A DNA stretch of 64,000 nucleotides from Arthrobacter sp. zg-Y769 (GTDB lineage: Bacteria > Actinomycetota > Actinomycetes > Actinomycetales > Micrococcaceae): NCBI RefSeq assembly GCF_020907405.1, contig NZ_JAJJOE010000007.1, forward strand, positions 183,681 to 247,680, written 5' to 3'. The notes beneath the pieces are model-generated. The model did not search any database. It saw only the letters and a list, made by a program, of their open reading frames with translations, and had not been told where the DNA came from. The position numbers and the translations under genes were made by a program. Positions 8,007-17,901 of the stretch are shown here, in pieces. The first letter of the stretch is position 1. Every line of letters starts with the position of its first letter.

Positions 8007-10601
8007 ATGTCCAGCGGGTCCGAAAGCAGATGGTCACGGTATGTCACCTCGGCACTGAACCCGGAAGCGCAGCGCTTAGTTCCGCAGGCGGAGCGGGGCG
8101 CAACCGCAGGCGGCCGGTGGGACAGGACCTGGGGAGGAATCGGCAGGGCACGGGAAGCCTGGCACAACCGGGAGACCGCAGCAGCAGACACGCCGCCGCC
8201 TGAGCTCCGGGAGCTGCGGCTCTTGCCGGCGGCAGCCACGGTATGGGCGGCAGCTTTTGTTGCAGTTCGTTTGCCGCACCCGGCGGGATGGGCGTTGGCC
8301 GCCGCGGCGGCTGTCCTGGCGGTCCTCTTGCTGCTGACCGCCACGCGGCGGCGCTGCAGGCAAAGAAGCACGGCCGGATTCCTGCGAGGTGCCGCCGTTC
8401 CCCTCGCGGCGGCAGCGTTGGTCTGCGCCGGTGCGACCGCAAGTCTGGCTGCACGCACGGCCGGCCCCATCTCCGGTCTCATCGCCGAAGAGGCCGCTGT
8501 GACCGTGGAACTGCGTGCAGCATCGGATGCCCGCCCGGGGGCACCGGACCGGTTCACCGGCCGTCCGCGGTATCTCATCGATGCCGTAGCGGAATCGGGC
8601 ACCGCGGAGGGGCAGCGGTTCGGAACGTCGGCGACCCTCCTGGTGATCGGCGGGGAGGACTACGCGCCCGTCAGGCTGGGGGACCGGTTTACCAGCGCCG
8701 GATCCCTGCAGCCGCTCCCTGCAGGGGACCGTAATCTGGCCCTGCTCCGGGCGGCTGCTCCACCGGAGGTCACACCTGCCGGTGGATGGTACGCGGCAAC
8801 GGCAGAACTCCGCGGCACCTTCGTCCAGGCGGCCGAAGACCGCGGTGCGGATGTCGAGGGACTGCTTCCGGGCATGGTGCTGGGTGACCGGGGCGGCCTG
8901 GATCCCGGCTTGGAGCAGGCGATGAAGAATACCGGCCTGACCCATCTGACAGCTGTCTCGGGCGCCAACTGCAGCTATCTGCTGGCGTTTATCTTCCTCA
9001 CTGCCCGGGCCCTGCGGTTGCCGCGGGCGCCCGCCGTGCTGCTGGCGTTGGCCGGGCTTGTGGCGTTTGTGCTCCTCGTCCGGCCGGATCCCAGTGTCCT
9101 GCGCGCTGCCGTAATGGGCGGGCTGGGAACCCTCGCCGTACTTTCCGGGAGGGGACGCCTGTCCGCCGCCCTGCTCTTCCTGTCGATCTCGGTGCTGCTG
9201 TGCGTGGACCCCTGGTTGTCCGGAAGCTACGCGTTCACCCTCTCGGTCTGCGCAACCCTCGGGCTTATTGTGCTGGGACCGCATCTGGTGCGCGTACTCT
9301 CGATGCGCCTGCCCCGCTGGTTCGCGGCTGCCTTGGCCATACCCGTTGCTGCGCAGCTGTTCTGCGCCCCGGTTCTGGTGCTCCTGCAGCCGCAGCTGCC
9401 GGTGTATTCGGTGCCTGCCAATCTTGTTGCCGCGCCCGTTGTTCCGGCCGTGACCGTGGCCGGAATGCTTGCCGTCGCACTGGTGGGCGTCGCTCCGGTG
9501 CTTGCGGCACCGCCGCTTCTGCTTGCGGCTGCAGGTGCCTGGTGGGTGGCCCGGACGGCCCGGTTCTTTGAGTCCGCACCCGGCGCCGTGGCCGCCTGGC
9601 CTGAGGGGAGCCCGGGTGTGCTGCTGATGGGTGTATGTGCGGGCGCGGCCGTGGCCGGAATCCTGGTTCTCTCACGGCGGGATCTCCCGCCGCGGGGGAG
9701 CGGCGGCGGGACGGGTCGGCGCCGGATAGCGGCCGGGGCAGCTGCTTTGCTGGTCCTTCCCGGTGGTGCAGTCCTCGGCGCCCGTGCCCTGCAGGGAGGA
9801 CAAGTGCAGGAGGGGGAGTGGGTGGTGGCCGCGTGCGACGTCGGACAGGGGGACGGTTTTGTACTCCGTGCCGGACCGGAGAGTGCAGTAGTGATCGATG
9901 CCGGTTCAGAGCCCGGTCCCATGGATGCCTGCCTGGACCGGCTGGGCGTGCGGACCGTGGAGCTGCTGGTATTCACGCATGCCCATCTGGACCATTACGG
10001 CGGTGCTGCCGGAGTGTTGTCCGGACGGTCCGTGCGGCAGGTGGGCTACTCAACGGCGGGCCGGGAACTGCCGGAGGAACTGGCAGGAGTACTGGCCGGA
10101 ACACCGGCGTCCCGGACCCGGCTGGCTCAGGGAATGGCCGGAACAGCGGGCAGGGTGGGGTGGGAAGTCCTCTGGCCGCCGGCCGGCACAGTGCCCGCAG
10201 CGGGCGATGACGAGGAGAACAATGCCAGTTCCGTCCTGCTGGTGACCGTTGCCGGACCGGACCCGGGGGAGCGGCCGCTGCGGATACTCTTCACCGGCGA
10301 TGCGGAGGAGGAAGCAGCAGCAAGGATCCTTGCAACGCACACCGATCTCCGATCCGGCGTCGATGTGCTGAAGGTAGCCCACCACGGGGCACGCAACGGC
10401 GGCGACGGCTGGTCCCGGACCGTGCGTCCCTCGCTTGCGCTCATATCCGTTGGTGCCGATAACGGATACGGCCATCCGGCACCCGAAATTCTGGCGCAGC
10501 TGAAGGCTTCGGGCACGGCGGTGGCACGTACGGACCAGCACGGCACGGTCCTGGTGGTCCGCGAAGGCAACGCCGTCGAGATCCTGAGCCTGCCTCCGTA
10601 G
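8007..10601 (+). CDS. comEC: ComEC/Rec2 DNA uptake channel with metallo-beta-lactamase domain
   Basis: 864 residues. The order is an N-terminal membrane region, an extracytoplasmic OB-like part, the competence domain with many hydrophobic helices (NTGLTHLTAVSGANCSYLLA is its typical entry), and a C-terminal metallo-beta-lactamase fold starting near VVAACDVGQGDGF. In that fold THAHLDHYGG carries the HxHxDH metal motif and VAHHGARNGG a later ligand. ComEC carries one DNA strand across the membrane. It lies directly behind comEA. Three in-frame codons near the beginning could start it; the position given uses ATG at 8007. Confidence 0.93.
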   Translation: MSSGSESRWSRYVTSALNPEAQRLVPQAERGATAGGRWDRTWGGIGRAREAWHNRETAAADTPPPELRELRLLPAAATVWAAAFVAVRLPHPAGWALAAAAAVLAVLLLLTATRRRCRQRSTAGFLRGAAVPLAAAALVCAGATASLAARTAGPISGLIAEEAAVTVELRAASDARPGAPDRFTGRPRYLIDAVAESGTAEGQRFGTSATLLVIGGEDYAPVRLGDRFTSAGSLQPLPAGDRNLALLRAAAPPEVTPAGGWYAATAELRGTFVQAAEDRGADVEGLLPGMVLGDRGGLDPGLEQAMKNTGLTHLTAVSGANCSYLLAFIFLTARALRLPRAPAVLLALAGLVAFVLLVRPDPSVLRAAVMGGLGTLAVLSGRGRLSAALLFLSISVLLCVDPWLSGSYAFTLSVCATLGLIVLGPHLVRVLSMRLPRWFAAALAIPVAAQLFCAPVLVLLQPQLPVYSVPANLVAAPVVPAVTVAGMLAVALVGVAPVLAAPPLLLAAAGAWWVARTARFFESAPGAVAAWPEGSPGVLLMGVCAGAAVAGILVLSRRDLPPRGSGGGTGRRRIAAGAAALLVLPGGAVLGARALQGGQVQEGEWVVAACDVGQGDGFVLRAGPESAVVIDAGSEPGPMDACLDRLGVRTVELLVFTHAHLDHYGGAAGVLSGRSVRQVGYSTAGRELPEELAGVLAGTPASRTRLAQGMAGTAGRVGWEVLWPPAGTVPAAGDDEENNASSVLLVTVAGPDPGERPLRILFTGDAEEEAAARILATHTDLRSGVDVLKVAHHGARNGGDGWSRTVRPSLALISVGADNGYGHPAPEILAQLKASGTAVARTDQHGTVLVVREGNAVEILSLPP

Positions 10602-10757
10602 AACCCCGGCAGACATGGCGTCGGCTGTCCGGAAAATTGGCCGCCGCCCGGGACCGTGGCAATCTTGGAGTGAGGCTATCCGCGGTGCGGGTACGTTTCG
10701 AATCATTTACCCCGGCAGGCCGGAATCCGGCAGCCTAGAATCCCAGGAGCACCCGCT

Positions 10758-11792
10758 GTGAATCCGGCAGTCCCTTCCAAACGCAGCTCCGGCAGCAAGC
10801 CCGCCGCAAAGTCCTCAGCGACAGTTTCCTGGCGCGAGGTCGAACCCGCTCCGGTGGTCCTGCTGGCAGGTCCCGAGGACTACCTGGCGTCCCGTGCGCG
10901 GGACCGGCTGCGCGGGGTGCTGCGTGAGAAGCAGCCGGACACGGAACTGGTGCACTTCGACGCCGCCTCCTACGTCTCCGGCGAGCTCACCCTGCAGTCA
11001 AGTCCCTCGCTGTTCGGCGAAGCCAAACTCATCGAGGCCGTGAATCTCGCGTCGATGAACGAGGATTTCCTCACCGAAACCCTGGCCTATTTGAAGGACC
11101 CTTCTCCGGACGCCGTGCTGGTGCTGCATCATTCCGGCGGTAACCGCGGCAAGAAGCTGCTGGATGCGGTTAAAGCCTTCGGCGCACCCGTGGTGGAATG
11201 CCAGCCGTTCAAGAAGGATGCGGAGAAGCTGGACTTCGTCACCTCTGAGTTCCGCACTGCCCGCCGCCGGATCGATCCGGCCGCAGCCCGGGCGCTGGTA
11301 AGCGCTGTCGGGTCCAGCCTTTCGGAGCTGGCAGCCTCGTGCCAGCAGCTGATCAGTGATTCCACCGGCGAGGTGACCGAGGAACTGGTGGAGCGCTATT
11401 ACGGCGGACGGGTGGAGGCCACGGCCTTCAAGGTGGCCGACGCCGCCTTGGCCGGCCGCGCGGCTCAGGCGCTGTCCATGCTCCGGCACGCCCTGGACAC
11501 CGGAGTGGATCCGGTGCCCTTGGTGGCCGCCCTGGCCATGAAGGTCCGCGCCGTGGCCCGCGTGGCCAACCTGCGTGGATCCTCGGCCTCGATGGCCAAG
11601 GAACTGTCCATGGCACCCTGGCAGGTGGACCAGGCACGGCGGGACGCCCAGCGGTTCTCCTCGGAGTCACTGATCGAGGCCGTCCAGGCCCTCGCCGAGG
11701 CTGATGCCCAGGTCAAGGGCGCAGGGCGGGATCCCGTCTACGCCGTGGAACGCGCCGTCACTGTCATTGCCCTGGCGGCGTCGGGCCGGTAG
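10758..11792 (+). CDS. holA: DNA polymerase III subunit delta
   Basis: 344 residues, the size of HolA. Delta opens the beta sliding clamp within the clamp loader. The N-terminal AAA-like fold begins with PVVLLAGPEDYLASRARDRL, typical for delta, and the C-terminal part has the helical collar. The GTG start has AGGAG about eight bases upstream, and a TAGAAT -10-like box lies at 10736-10741. It follows comEC, an arrangement common in Gram-positive bacteria (comEC-holA-rpsT). A strong bidirectional terminator separates it from rpsT. Confidence 0.95.
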   Translation: MNPAVPSKRSSGSKPAAKSSATVSWREVEPAPVVLLAGPEDYLASRARDRLRGVLREKQPDTELVHFDAASYVSGELTLQSSPSLFGEAKLIEAVNLASMNEDFLTETLAYLKDPSPDAVLVLHHSGGNRGKKLLDAVKAFGAPVVECQPFKKDAEKLDFVTSEFRTARRRIDPAAARALVSAVGSSLSELAASCQQLISDSTGEVTEELVERYYGGRVEATAFKVADAALAGRAAQALSMLRHALDTGVDPVPLVAALAMKVRAVARVANLRGSSASMAKELSMAPWQVDQARRDAQRFSSESLIEAVQALAEADAQVKGAGRDPVYAVERAVTVIALAASGR

Positions 11793-11816
11793 GGGCACCA
11801 CGGGCGCAGCTTAGAG

Positions 11817-11853
11817 CAAAGCAGGCTAAAACAAAGCAGGTTAAAACAAAGCA
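11817..11853. repeat. Tandem 15-bp repeat ahead of the holA/rpsT terminator
   Basis: Two nearly identical 15-bp units, CAAAGCAGGCTAAAA and CAAAGCAGGTTAAAA, followed by a third partial unit CAAAGCA that forms the base of the terminator stem. It looks like local duplication of the terminator's A-rich flank. Confidence 0.8.
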
Positions 11854-11883
11854 TGGCCGGTCCCGAAGGACCGGCCATGCTTT
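11848..11883. terminator. Bidirectional terminator between holA and rpsT
   Basis: A perfect 16-bp stem (11848-11863 with 11868-11883), four-base loop CGAA, A-tract on the left and T-tract on the right. It serves the convergent genes holA and rpsT. Confidence 0.92.
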
Positions 11884-11909
11884 TGTAAGTCTGTGTTGCT
11901 GGCTGCTGG

Positions 11910-12170
11910 TTAGAGCGCGCTGACCTTCTTGGAGATGGCCGACTTGCGGTTGGCAGCGTTGTTCTTGTGGATTACGCCCTTGCTGACGGCCTTGTCCAGC
12001 TTGCGGCTGGCGGTCTTCAGCGCTTCGGCTGCTGCGTCCTTGTCGCTGGCCTTGACTGCGGCATCAACCTTGCTGATGACGGTCTTCAGCTCGGACTTCA
12101 CCGAGTTGTTACGCTGACGCGCCTTCTCGTTGGTGAGGATGCGCTTCTTCTGGGACTTAATATTGGCCAC
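11910..12170 (-). CDS. rpsT: 30S ribosomal protein S20
   Basis: 86 residues, lysine-rich and helical, beginning [11 protein letters not shown] with the conserved ANRKSAI near the end. S20 binds 16S rRNA early in small-subunit assembly. The start is GTG with a GAGAG element about eight bases upstream. It is transcribed against holA and ends at a shared terminator. The upstream 174 bases hold no other gene. Confidence 0.97.
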   Translation of the reverse strand: MANIKSQKKRILTNEKARQRNNSVKSELKTVISKVDAAVKASDKDAAAEALKTASRKLDKAVSKGVIHKNNAANRKSAISKKVSAL

Positions 12171-12344
12171 TTATAAACTCTCTTTGTATTGCGGACTTGG
12201 TCGGTGAGGGTATTTCAGCCCAGACATTGACTGAGCGGCGTGGGGATACCGTAATGGCGCCTGAACCAAAGTGCCCGTCGACCTGCGCGGACACACAGCA
12301 ATAAATGTTAGCAGAGTTTGGCCTCCGGTAACGAAAGCGCCGGT

Positions 12345-12977
12345 TCAGCGCGCCGGACGGATCACGGCCAGGCGCCGGGCAACTGTTTGGAAAACGTTCT
12401 TATCCATGATCGCACCTTCCCGGCGTACGCTGCCCGGATCCAGCTGCAGCACCCGGTCCAGCTTCACTTCGCTGGGCCGCCCCTTGCTGTCCCAAGGTCC
12501 GGTGCCGACGTCGAGGTACCGCGGGTCGGAACCACTGCGGTTGTTCCGGTCCCGGCTGGTCATCATCAGGCCCAGCAGTGCCCCGCCGCTGCGTCCGATC
12601 AGCAGGACGGGACGGTCCTTGCCCTGGCTGGCGTCATCCTCGTACGGAACCCAGGCCCACACCACCTCTCCGGGATCCGGATCACCGTCGGGCTGCGGGG
12701 CGTAGACAGGATTGACGGGGCCGGAGTAATCACCGGCGTAACCCCGGGCGGCGGCGGGCGCTGTCCGTGCGGACGACGACGGCGAGGGCCGGGTGGTGTG
12801 CGGGGGAGCCGCCCTGGTTCCGGGGGAGGGTGACGGCGTCCGGACGGTCGTGCGCGGCCGGGCCGGTCCGCCGGTTCTCCGGCTGTTTTCGGCAGGCCCG
12901 GCGGACGAAGAGGCCTGGCGCAGTAGGCGGAGAGCCGTGCGGGCAATGGAGGCAAACGAGCGGGCGTTAAAGGGCAT
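12345..12977 (-). CDS. PemK/MazF-like protein with long N-terminal extension
   Basis: 210 residues. The last ~110 resemble the MazF/PemK ribonuclease fold: [27 protein letters not shown] matches the first strand region with the RPVLLI core, and later [23 protein letters not shown] resembles the dimer part. The first ~90 residues are Ala/Pro/Ser/Arg-rich and probably disordered, unlike ordinary MazF of about 110 residues. No antitoxin gene is adjacent: the neighbours are rpsT and the divergent lepA. It may therefore be a chromosomal orphan with another role. TAACGT lies six bases before the ATG, so the mRNA is probably leaderless. Confidence 0.75.
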   Translation of the reverse strand: MPFNARSFASIARTALRLLRQASSSAGPAENSRRTGGPARPRTTVRTPSPSPGTRAAPPHTTRPSPSSSARTAPAAARGYAGDYSGPVNPVYAPQPDGDPDPGEVVWAWVPYEDDASQGKDRPVLLIGRSGGALLGLMMTSRDRNNRSGSDPRYLDVGTGPWDSKGRPSEVKLDRVLQLDPGSVRREGAIMDKNVFQTVARRLAVIRPAR

Positions 12978-13151
12978 GGCACTACGTTATGCTCCCGGTG
13001 CACGGAACCCGGTGCGTCCGGTTCCTGTTGCGGCAGGCAAACGTGGGAGACTGTTAACTCGACAGAACTCCCACTAGAACCGCCAGGACGAAGGACACCC
13101 GCGCACCGCGCCGCGTCCGGAGAGTCCCGGAACAGTAAAGGAACCGCCACA

Positions 13152-15005
13152 GTGTCACCCATGGCCCGCTTCTCGCCGGTGCCTGCCGCGACGGATCCGG
13201 CGATCATCAGAAACTTCTGCATCATCGCCCACATCGACCACGGCAAGTCCACCCTGGCCGACCGCATGCTCCAGTCCACCGGAGTGGTTGAGCACCGGAA
13301 CATGAAGGCCCAGTACCTGGACCGGATGGATATTGAGCGCGAACGCGGCATCACCATCAAGTCGCAGGCCGTGCGCATGCCCTGGGAGCTGGACGGGCAG
13401 TCCTACGCCCTGAACATGATCGACACCCCGGGCCACGTGGACTTCACCTACGAGGTTTCGCGTTCCCTTGCTGCCTGCGAAGGCGCAGTGCTGCTGGTGG
13501 ACGCCGCCCAGGGCATCGAGGCGCAGACGCTGGCGAACCTCTATCTGGCGATGGAAAACGACCTGACCATCATTCCGGTCCTGAACAAGATCGACCTCCC
13601 GGCGGCGCAGCCGGAGAAGTACGCCGAGGAACTGGCGAAGCTGATCGGCGGCGATCCGGCGGACGTACTGAGGGTCTCCGGCAAGACCGGTGTAGGCGTT
13701 GAAGCCCTGCTGGACCAGATTGTCCGCGAGATTCCGGCACCGGTGGGGGACCCCAACGCTCCCGCCCGAGCCATGATCTTCGACTCCGTGTATGACACCT
13801 ACCGCGGCGTCGTCACCTATGTCCGCGTGATCGACGGGTCGCTGTCGCCGCGTGAACGCATCCAGATGATGTCCACCCGGGCCAGCCATGAACTCCTCGA
13901 AATCGGAGTCAGCTCGCCGGAGCCCACCCCGTCCAAGGGCCTGGGCGTGGGTGAGGTGGGCTACCTCATCACCGGCGTGAAGGATGTTCGGCTGTCCAAG
14001 GTGGGCGACACCGTCACCAACCTGGCCAAGCCGGCCGAGAAGTCCCTCGAAGGCTACGCAGATCCCAAACCCATGGTGTTCTCCGGGCTGTACCCCATCG
14101 ACGGCGCCGACTACCCGGTGCTGCGCGAAGCGCTGGAAAAACTGATGCTCAACGATGCCGCGCTGGTGTACGAACCCGAGACCTCCGCGGCACTGGGCTT
14201 CGGCTTCCGGGTGGGCTTCCTGGGCCTGCTGCACCTGGAAATCACCCGTGAACGGCTCGAGCGCGAGTACAACCTGGACCTGATCTCCACCGCGCCCAAC
14301 GTCGAGTACGAGGTGACGCTCGAGGACAAGAAGGTGGTCACGGTGACCAACCCCAGCGAGTACCCCGAAGGCAAGATCAAAGAGGTCCGCGAGCCGATGG
14401 TCTCGGCCACGATCCTGGCGCCGAACGAATTTGTCGGCGCCATCATGGAGCTGTGCCAGGCCCGCCGCGGCGTCCTGGGCGGCATGGACTATCTCTCCGA
14501 GGACCGGGTGGAAATCCGGTACCGCCTGCCGCTGGCCGAGATCGTTTTCGACTTCTTCGACATCCTCAAATCCAAGACCCGCGGCTACGCCTCCCTGGAT
14601 TGGAAGGCCGACGGCGAACAGGTTGCCGACCTGGTCAAGGTGGACATCCTGCTCCAGGGCGAGCAGGTGGACGCCTTCAGCTCCATCACGCACAAGGACA
14701 AGGCGTACGCCTACGGCGTGATGATGACCGGCAAGCTCCGCGAGCTCATCCCGCGCCAGCAGTTTGAGGTGCCCATCCAGGCGGCCATCGGCTCCCGCAT
14801 CATTGCCCGCGAATCCATCCGCGCCATCCGCAAGGACGTGCTTGCCAAGTGCTACGGCGGCGACATCAGCCGTAAGCGCAAGCTGCTGGAAAAGCAGAAG
14901 GAAGGCAAGAAGCGCATGAAGATGGTGGGCCGCGTCGAAGTTCCGCAGGAAGCCTTCGTGGCCGCGCTTTCCTCTGACGAATCCAAGGACAAATCCAAGA
15001 AGTGA
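13152..15005 (+). CDS. lepA: Elongation factor 4 (LepA GTPase)
   Basis: 617 residues. LepA is a ribosome-associated GTPase proposed to back-translocate or to aid initiation and assembly. The P-loop AHIDHGKS is at residues 26-33, followed by DTPGH and NKIDLP. The EF4-specific C-terminal domain is complete and ends with Lys-rich residues. GTG at 13152 is preceded by AAAGGAA with eight-base spacing; an ATG three codons later is also possible. The stop overlaps the GTG of hemW. Confidence 0.98.
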   Translation: MSPMARFSPVPAATDPAIIRNFCIIAHIDHGKSTLADRMLQSTGVVEHRNMKAQYLDRMDIERERGITIKSQAVRMPWELDGQSYALNMIDTPGHVDFTYEVSRSLAACEGAVLLVDAAQGIEAQTLANLYLAMENDLTIIPVLNKIDLPAAQPEKYAEELAKLIGGDPADVLRVSGKTGVGVEALLDQIVREIPAPVGDPNAPARAMIFDSVYDTYRGVVTYVRVIDGSLSPRERIQMMSTRASHELLEIGVSSPEPTPSKGLGVGEVGYLITGVKDVRLSKVGDTVTNLAKPAEKSLEGYADPKPMVFSGLYPIDGADYPVLREALEKLMLNDAALVYEPETSAALGFGFRVGFLGLLHLEITRERLEREYNLDLISTAPNVEYEVTLEDKKVVTVTNPSEYPEGKIKEVREPMVSATILAPNEFVGAIMELCQARRGVLGGMDYLSEDRVEIRYRLPLAEIVFDFFDILKSKTRGYASLDWKADGEQVADLVKVDILLQGEQVDAFSSITHKDKAYAYGVMMTGKLRELIPRQQFEVPIQAAIGSRIIARESIRAIRKDVLAKCYGGDISRKRKLLEKQKEGKKRMKMVGRVEVPQEAFVAALSSDESKDKSKK

Positions 15006-16234
15006 CACCCAGTGCACTGCCCCTCGGAGACCCGGCACCCGCCGACGGCCTCCTGCCAGCACAGGCCGCAGACGGCGCAGCCGATCGGAACTTCGGGCTT
15101 TACGTCCATATCCCGTTCTGCGCAGTCCGCTGCGGCTACTGCGATTTCAACACCTACACCGCTACCGAACTCGGCGGCGGCGCCTCGCAGGACGCCTACG
15201 GCGGCACGGCTGCGCGTGAAGTCGTCTTCGCCGCCGATGCCCTGCGGCGTTCGGGACTGCCGGAACGCCGCATGGGTACCGTCTTCTTCGGCGGCGGCAC
15301 TCCCACCCTGCTCCCGGCGGAGGACCTGGCGCTGATCCTGCGCACCGCCGTCGACCAGTGGGGCCTGGCCCCCGGTGCGGAGGTCACCACCGAAGCGAAT
15401 CCGGACTCGGTGACGCCGCAGTCCCTGCAGCTGCTTGCCGACGCCGGCTTTACCCGGGTCTCCTTCGGCATGCAGTCGGCAGTTCCGCACGTGCTGGCGG
15501 TCCTGGACCGCACACACACGCCTTCCCGCGTTCCGCAGGCAGTGCAGTGGGCGCGCGATGCCGGCCTGCAGGTAAGCGTTGACCTGATCTACGGGACGCC
15601 GGGCGAGTCCATGGCCGACTGGAAGCACTCGCTTGAAGAGGCGCTGAGCTACGAGCCGGACCATATCTCCGCCTACGCCCTCATCATCGAGGAAGGCACC
15701 AAGCTGGCCGCCCGGATGCGGCGCGGCGAGGTGCCGCCCATCGACGACGACGACCACGCCGACAAATACGTGCTGGCGGACGAGATGATGAGCGCAGCCG
15801 GGCTGAACTGGTACGAGGTCAGCAACTGGGCGCGCACCCCCGAGGACCAGTGCCGGCACAACCTGGCGTACTGGCGCAGCGACGACTGGTGGGGTGTCGG
15901 ACCGGGAGCCCACTCGCATGCCGGCGGCGTGCGGTGGTGGAACGCCAAGCATCCCACCGCCTATGCCCAGCGGATCGCGGCGGGACAGTCACCGGCAGTC
16001 GGACGCGAAACCCTTGACGCCGACACCCGGTACGTGGAAGACGTTATGCTTCGGACCCGGCTGGCCGAGGGCCTGGCCCTGGACCGGCTGCGCGAGCCGG
16101 GCCGGCTGGCCGTGGCCGGCCTCATGGCCGACGGGCTGGTGGATCCGCGGGCTGCCCTGACCGGCACCGTCCTGCTTACCGCCAAGGGGCGGCTGCTGGC
16201 CGACGCCGTGGTCCGGCGGCTCCTGCCCGACTAA
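15002..16234 (+). CDS. hemW: Radical SAM protein HemW (heme chaperone-like)
   Basis: 410 residues. HIPFC at 36-40 continues into the CxxxCxxC cluster motif (C40, C44, C47) followed by DF, which is the HemW pattern that separates it from true coproporphyrinogen oxidase HemN. The glycine-rich [10 protein letters not shown] follows. HemW binds heme and a 4Fe-4S cluster and is thought to deliver heme. The GTG start overlaps the lepA stop, so the pair is translationally coupled as in many actinobacteria. It may feed the cytochrome genes elsewhere in the window; that is inference. Confidence 0.92.
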   Translation: MTPSALPLGDPAPADGLLPAQAADGAADRNFGLYVHIPFCAVRCGYCDFNTYTATELGGGASQDAYGGTAAREVVFAADALRRSGLPERRMGTVFFGGGTPTLLPAEDLALILRTAVDQWGLAPGAEVTTEANPDSVTPQSLQLLADAGFTRVSFGMQSAVPHVLAVLDRTHTPSRVPQAVQWARDAGLQVSVDLIYGTPGESMADWKHSLEEALSYEPDHISAYALIIEEGTKLAARMRRGEVPPIDDDDHADKYVLADEMMSAAGLNWYEVSNWARTPEDQCRHNLAYWRSDDWWGVGPGAHSHAGGVRWWNAKHPTAYAQRIAAGQSPAVGRETLDADTRYVEDVMLRTRLAEGLALDRLREPGRLAVAGLMADGLVDPRAALTGTVLLTAKGRLLADAVVRRLLPD

Positions 16235-16275
16235 GTAAGCAGCAGATCCGTCCGACGAAGCGACGAAGCAGCGGC

Positions 16276-16303
16276 TGCGGCTTACTTGGTGCGGCTTACT
16301 TGA
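16276..16303. repeat. 14-bp tandem duplication spanning the stop of the DUF4870 gene
   Basis: Two 14-bp units (16276-16289 and 16290-16303) differ at one position. The second contains the stop codon of the DUF4870 protein, so the first is a copy of the gene's last codons now lying downstream of it. Confidence 0.75.
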
Positions 16304-16724
16304 TGCGGCGCAGGTTGATCGGGTAGCGGTAGGGCCGGCCACGGTTGCACTCGATGCCCGCGATGACCGAGGACACGGCCACGTAGACCCAGATGAGCGC
16401 GTTGAGCACGGCGAAGAATCCGCCGATCTCCGGGATGAAGGACAGTGCCCAGACCGTGAGGGCCGCGATGCTGGGAGGCAGCGTGAAGTTCAGGGCTTCC
16501 TTGGACTCCTGCGCCGTGAACGGACCGCGGTCGCGGAACACCAGGTAAATGATCAGCGACGGAACAAAGGCGAGGATGCCGCCGAAGTGCGCCAGGGTTG
16601 CCCACTGCCGGTCTTCCGACGCGGTCAGGGGCAGTGCGTTGGCGGGGGCGCCCTGGTAGATCGGACGCTGCGCTCCGCCCTGCTCTTCCGGCCGGGCGTG
16701 GTGATTCTGGCGTGTGTTGGACAC
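16296..16724 (-). CDS. DUF4870 family membrane protein
   Basis: 142 residues from a GTG with AAAGGA about ten bases upstream; a longer frame exists but has no ribosome site. The polar start is followed by WATLAHFGGILAFVPSLIIYLVFRDRGPF and two more hydrophobic segments, the three-helix DUF4870 (Tic20-like) pattern. The role is unknown; some relatives are annotated as envelope components. It ends convergently with hemW. A small tandem duplication lies across its stop codon. Confidence 0.82.
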   Translation of the reverse strand: MSNTRQNHHARPEEQGGAQRPIYQGAPANALPLTASEDRQWATLAHFGGILAFVPSLIIYLVFRDRGPFTAQESKEALNFTLPPSIAALTVWALSFIPEIGGFFAVLNALIWVYVAVSSVIAGIECNRGRPYRYPINLRRIK

Positions 16725-16841
16725 GGCGTTTATTCCTTTTGATTCATGGTGACACAGGGTCGGTCCGCTACTACGTATTCCCCAAGCGTACTGGTTCGGG
16801 CACTTCATCACGGAAAGGCCACGGGGGATGCGGTGCAGGTC

Positions 16842-17690
16842 TCACCCGGGAACGGTCAGGAAATCGATGACTTCCTCCACCCGTCCAAGCAGCGACGGTT
16901 CAAGATCCGCGTAGCTGTTCACCTGCCCCAGCAGCTTCTTCCAGCCCATGGCGACGTCGGTATGGTCGCGGTGCGGCCAGCCCAGTCCCTGCAGGATCCC
17001 GGTTTTCCAATCCAGATGCCGGGGGACCACCGGCCAGGCACTGCGCCCGATCACGGACGGCTTGATGGCCTGCCAGACATCCACGTACGGATGCCCCACA
17101 ATCAGGACGTTGCCCGGCGCGCCGGGGGAGGTCATGGCCTCGGCCGCGATCCGGGATTCCTTGGACCCCGGAACCAGGTGGTCCACCAGGATCCCCAGCC
17201 GGCGGCCCGGTCCGGGTGCGAACTCGCGAACCGCCGAATACAGGTCGTCGACCCCGTGGAGAGGCTCGACGACGATTCCCTCCACCCGCAGGTCGTCACC
17301 CCAGACCTTCTCCACCAGCTCGGCGTCGTGCTTGCCCTCGACCCAGATGCGGCTCGCCCGGGCGGTGCGCGCACGCTGGTTGGCAACACGCACGGAGCCC
17401 GACGCCGTCCGTGCGGGCCCTGTTTTTCCGGCGGCCGCGGCTGCCGGCACTACTTCCACCGGCTCGCCCTCGAGCAGGAAACCGAAACCGAGTTCGAAGG
17501 ACTTGCTTTTTCCGCGCCGGTCTTCGAGCACCATCAGGTGCAGCCCGCCGGACTTCTCCACGCGTACCACCGCACCCACCCAGCCCGAGGCAACGTCCTC
17601 CAGGACAAGGCCGGTTTCGGCGCCGACTTTGCGCAGCGCGGTCCGGGCCGGCGCGGTGATGTCCTGCGGACCCCAGGAAAAGCTGGACAC
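16842..17690 (-). CDS. DUF3097 family protein
   Basis: 282 residues of the actinobacterial DUF3097 family. The central RIWVEGKHDAELVEKVWGDDL and the later GILVDHLVPGSKESRIA resemble a Toprim-like acidic pattern (Glu, then Asp), suggesting a nucleic-acid-related role; that reading is inference. The GTG start lies 211 bases from the divergent hrcA. Conserved association of this family with hrcA and hemW is common in actinobacteria. Confidence 0.82.
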   Translation of the reverse strand: MSSFSWGPQDITAPARTALRKVGAETGLVLEDVASGWVGAVVRVEKSGGLHLMVLEDRRGKSKSFELGFGFLLEGEPVEVVPAAAAAGKTGPARTASGSVRVANQRARTARASRIWVEGKHDAELVEKVWGDDLRVEGIVVEPLHGVDDLYSAVREFAPGPGRRLGILVDHLVPGSKESRIAAEAMTSPGAPGNVLIVGHPYVDVWQAIKPSVIGRSAWPVVPRHLDWKTGILQGLGWPHRDHTDVAMGWKKLLGQVNSYADLEPSLLGRVEEVIDFLTVPG

Positions 17691-17784
17691 GAAAATTGCC
17701 TCACTAACGGTTCTGGATTGGACGACAAACCGCAGCAGGCCACGGGTTCCTCAATGCTAGCAACGCTGCCGATCCGTATTAGAC

Positions 17785-17811
17785 TTAGCACTTGAATACT
17801 GTGAGTGCTAA
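17785..17811. promoter_or_regulatory. CIRCE operator for HrcA
   Basis: TTAGCACTT, nine bases, GAGTGCTAA. Only one base differs from the CIRCE consensus TTAGCACTC-N9-GAGTGCTAA. It lies 90 bases before hrcA, so HrcA should repress its own operon and release it after heat shock. Confidence 0.95.
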
Positions 17812-17901
17812 ACGTCAGGCTCTCCGGCCTGTAGGTGATGACGCAGGTCAAGACGCAGAACAACTTGCCGATCACCCGCCGATCAACAAGGAGGGAAAAC
17901 C

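Noticed and set aside
10675..10725. tRNA-like GTTTCGAATC string before holA
   Set aside because: No acceptor stem or cloverleaf can be formed around it.
12345..12977. Complete toxin-antitoxin module next to lepA
   Set aside because: No antitoxin-like small gene is found on either strand around it, so only a single MazF-like protein is claimed.
13155..15062. 635-codon reverse frame opposite lepA
   Set aside because: Antisense shadow of a certain gene with no domain content.
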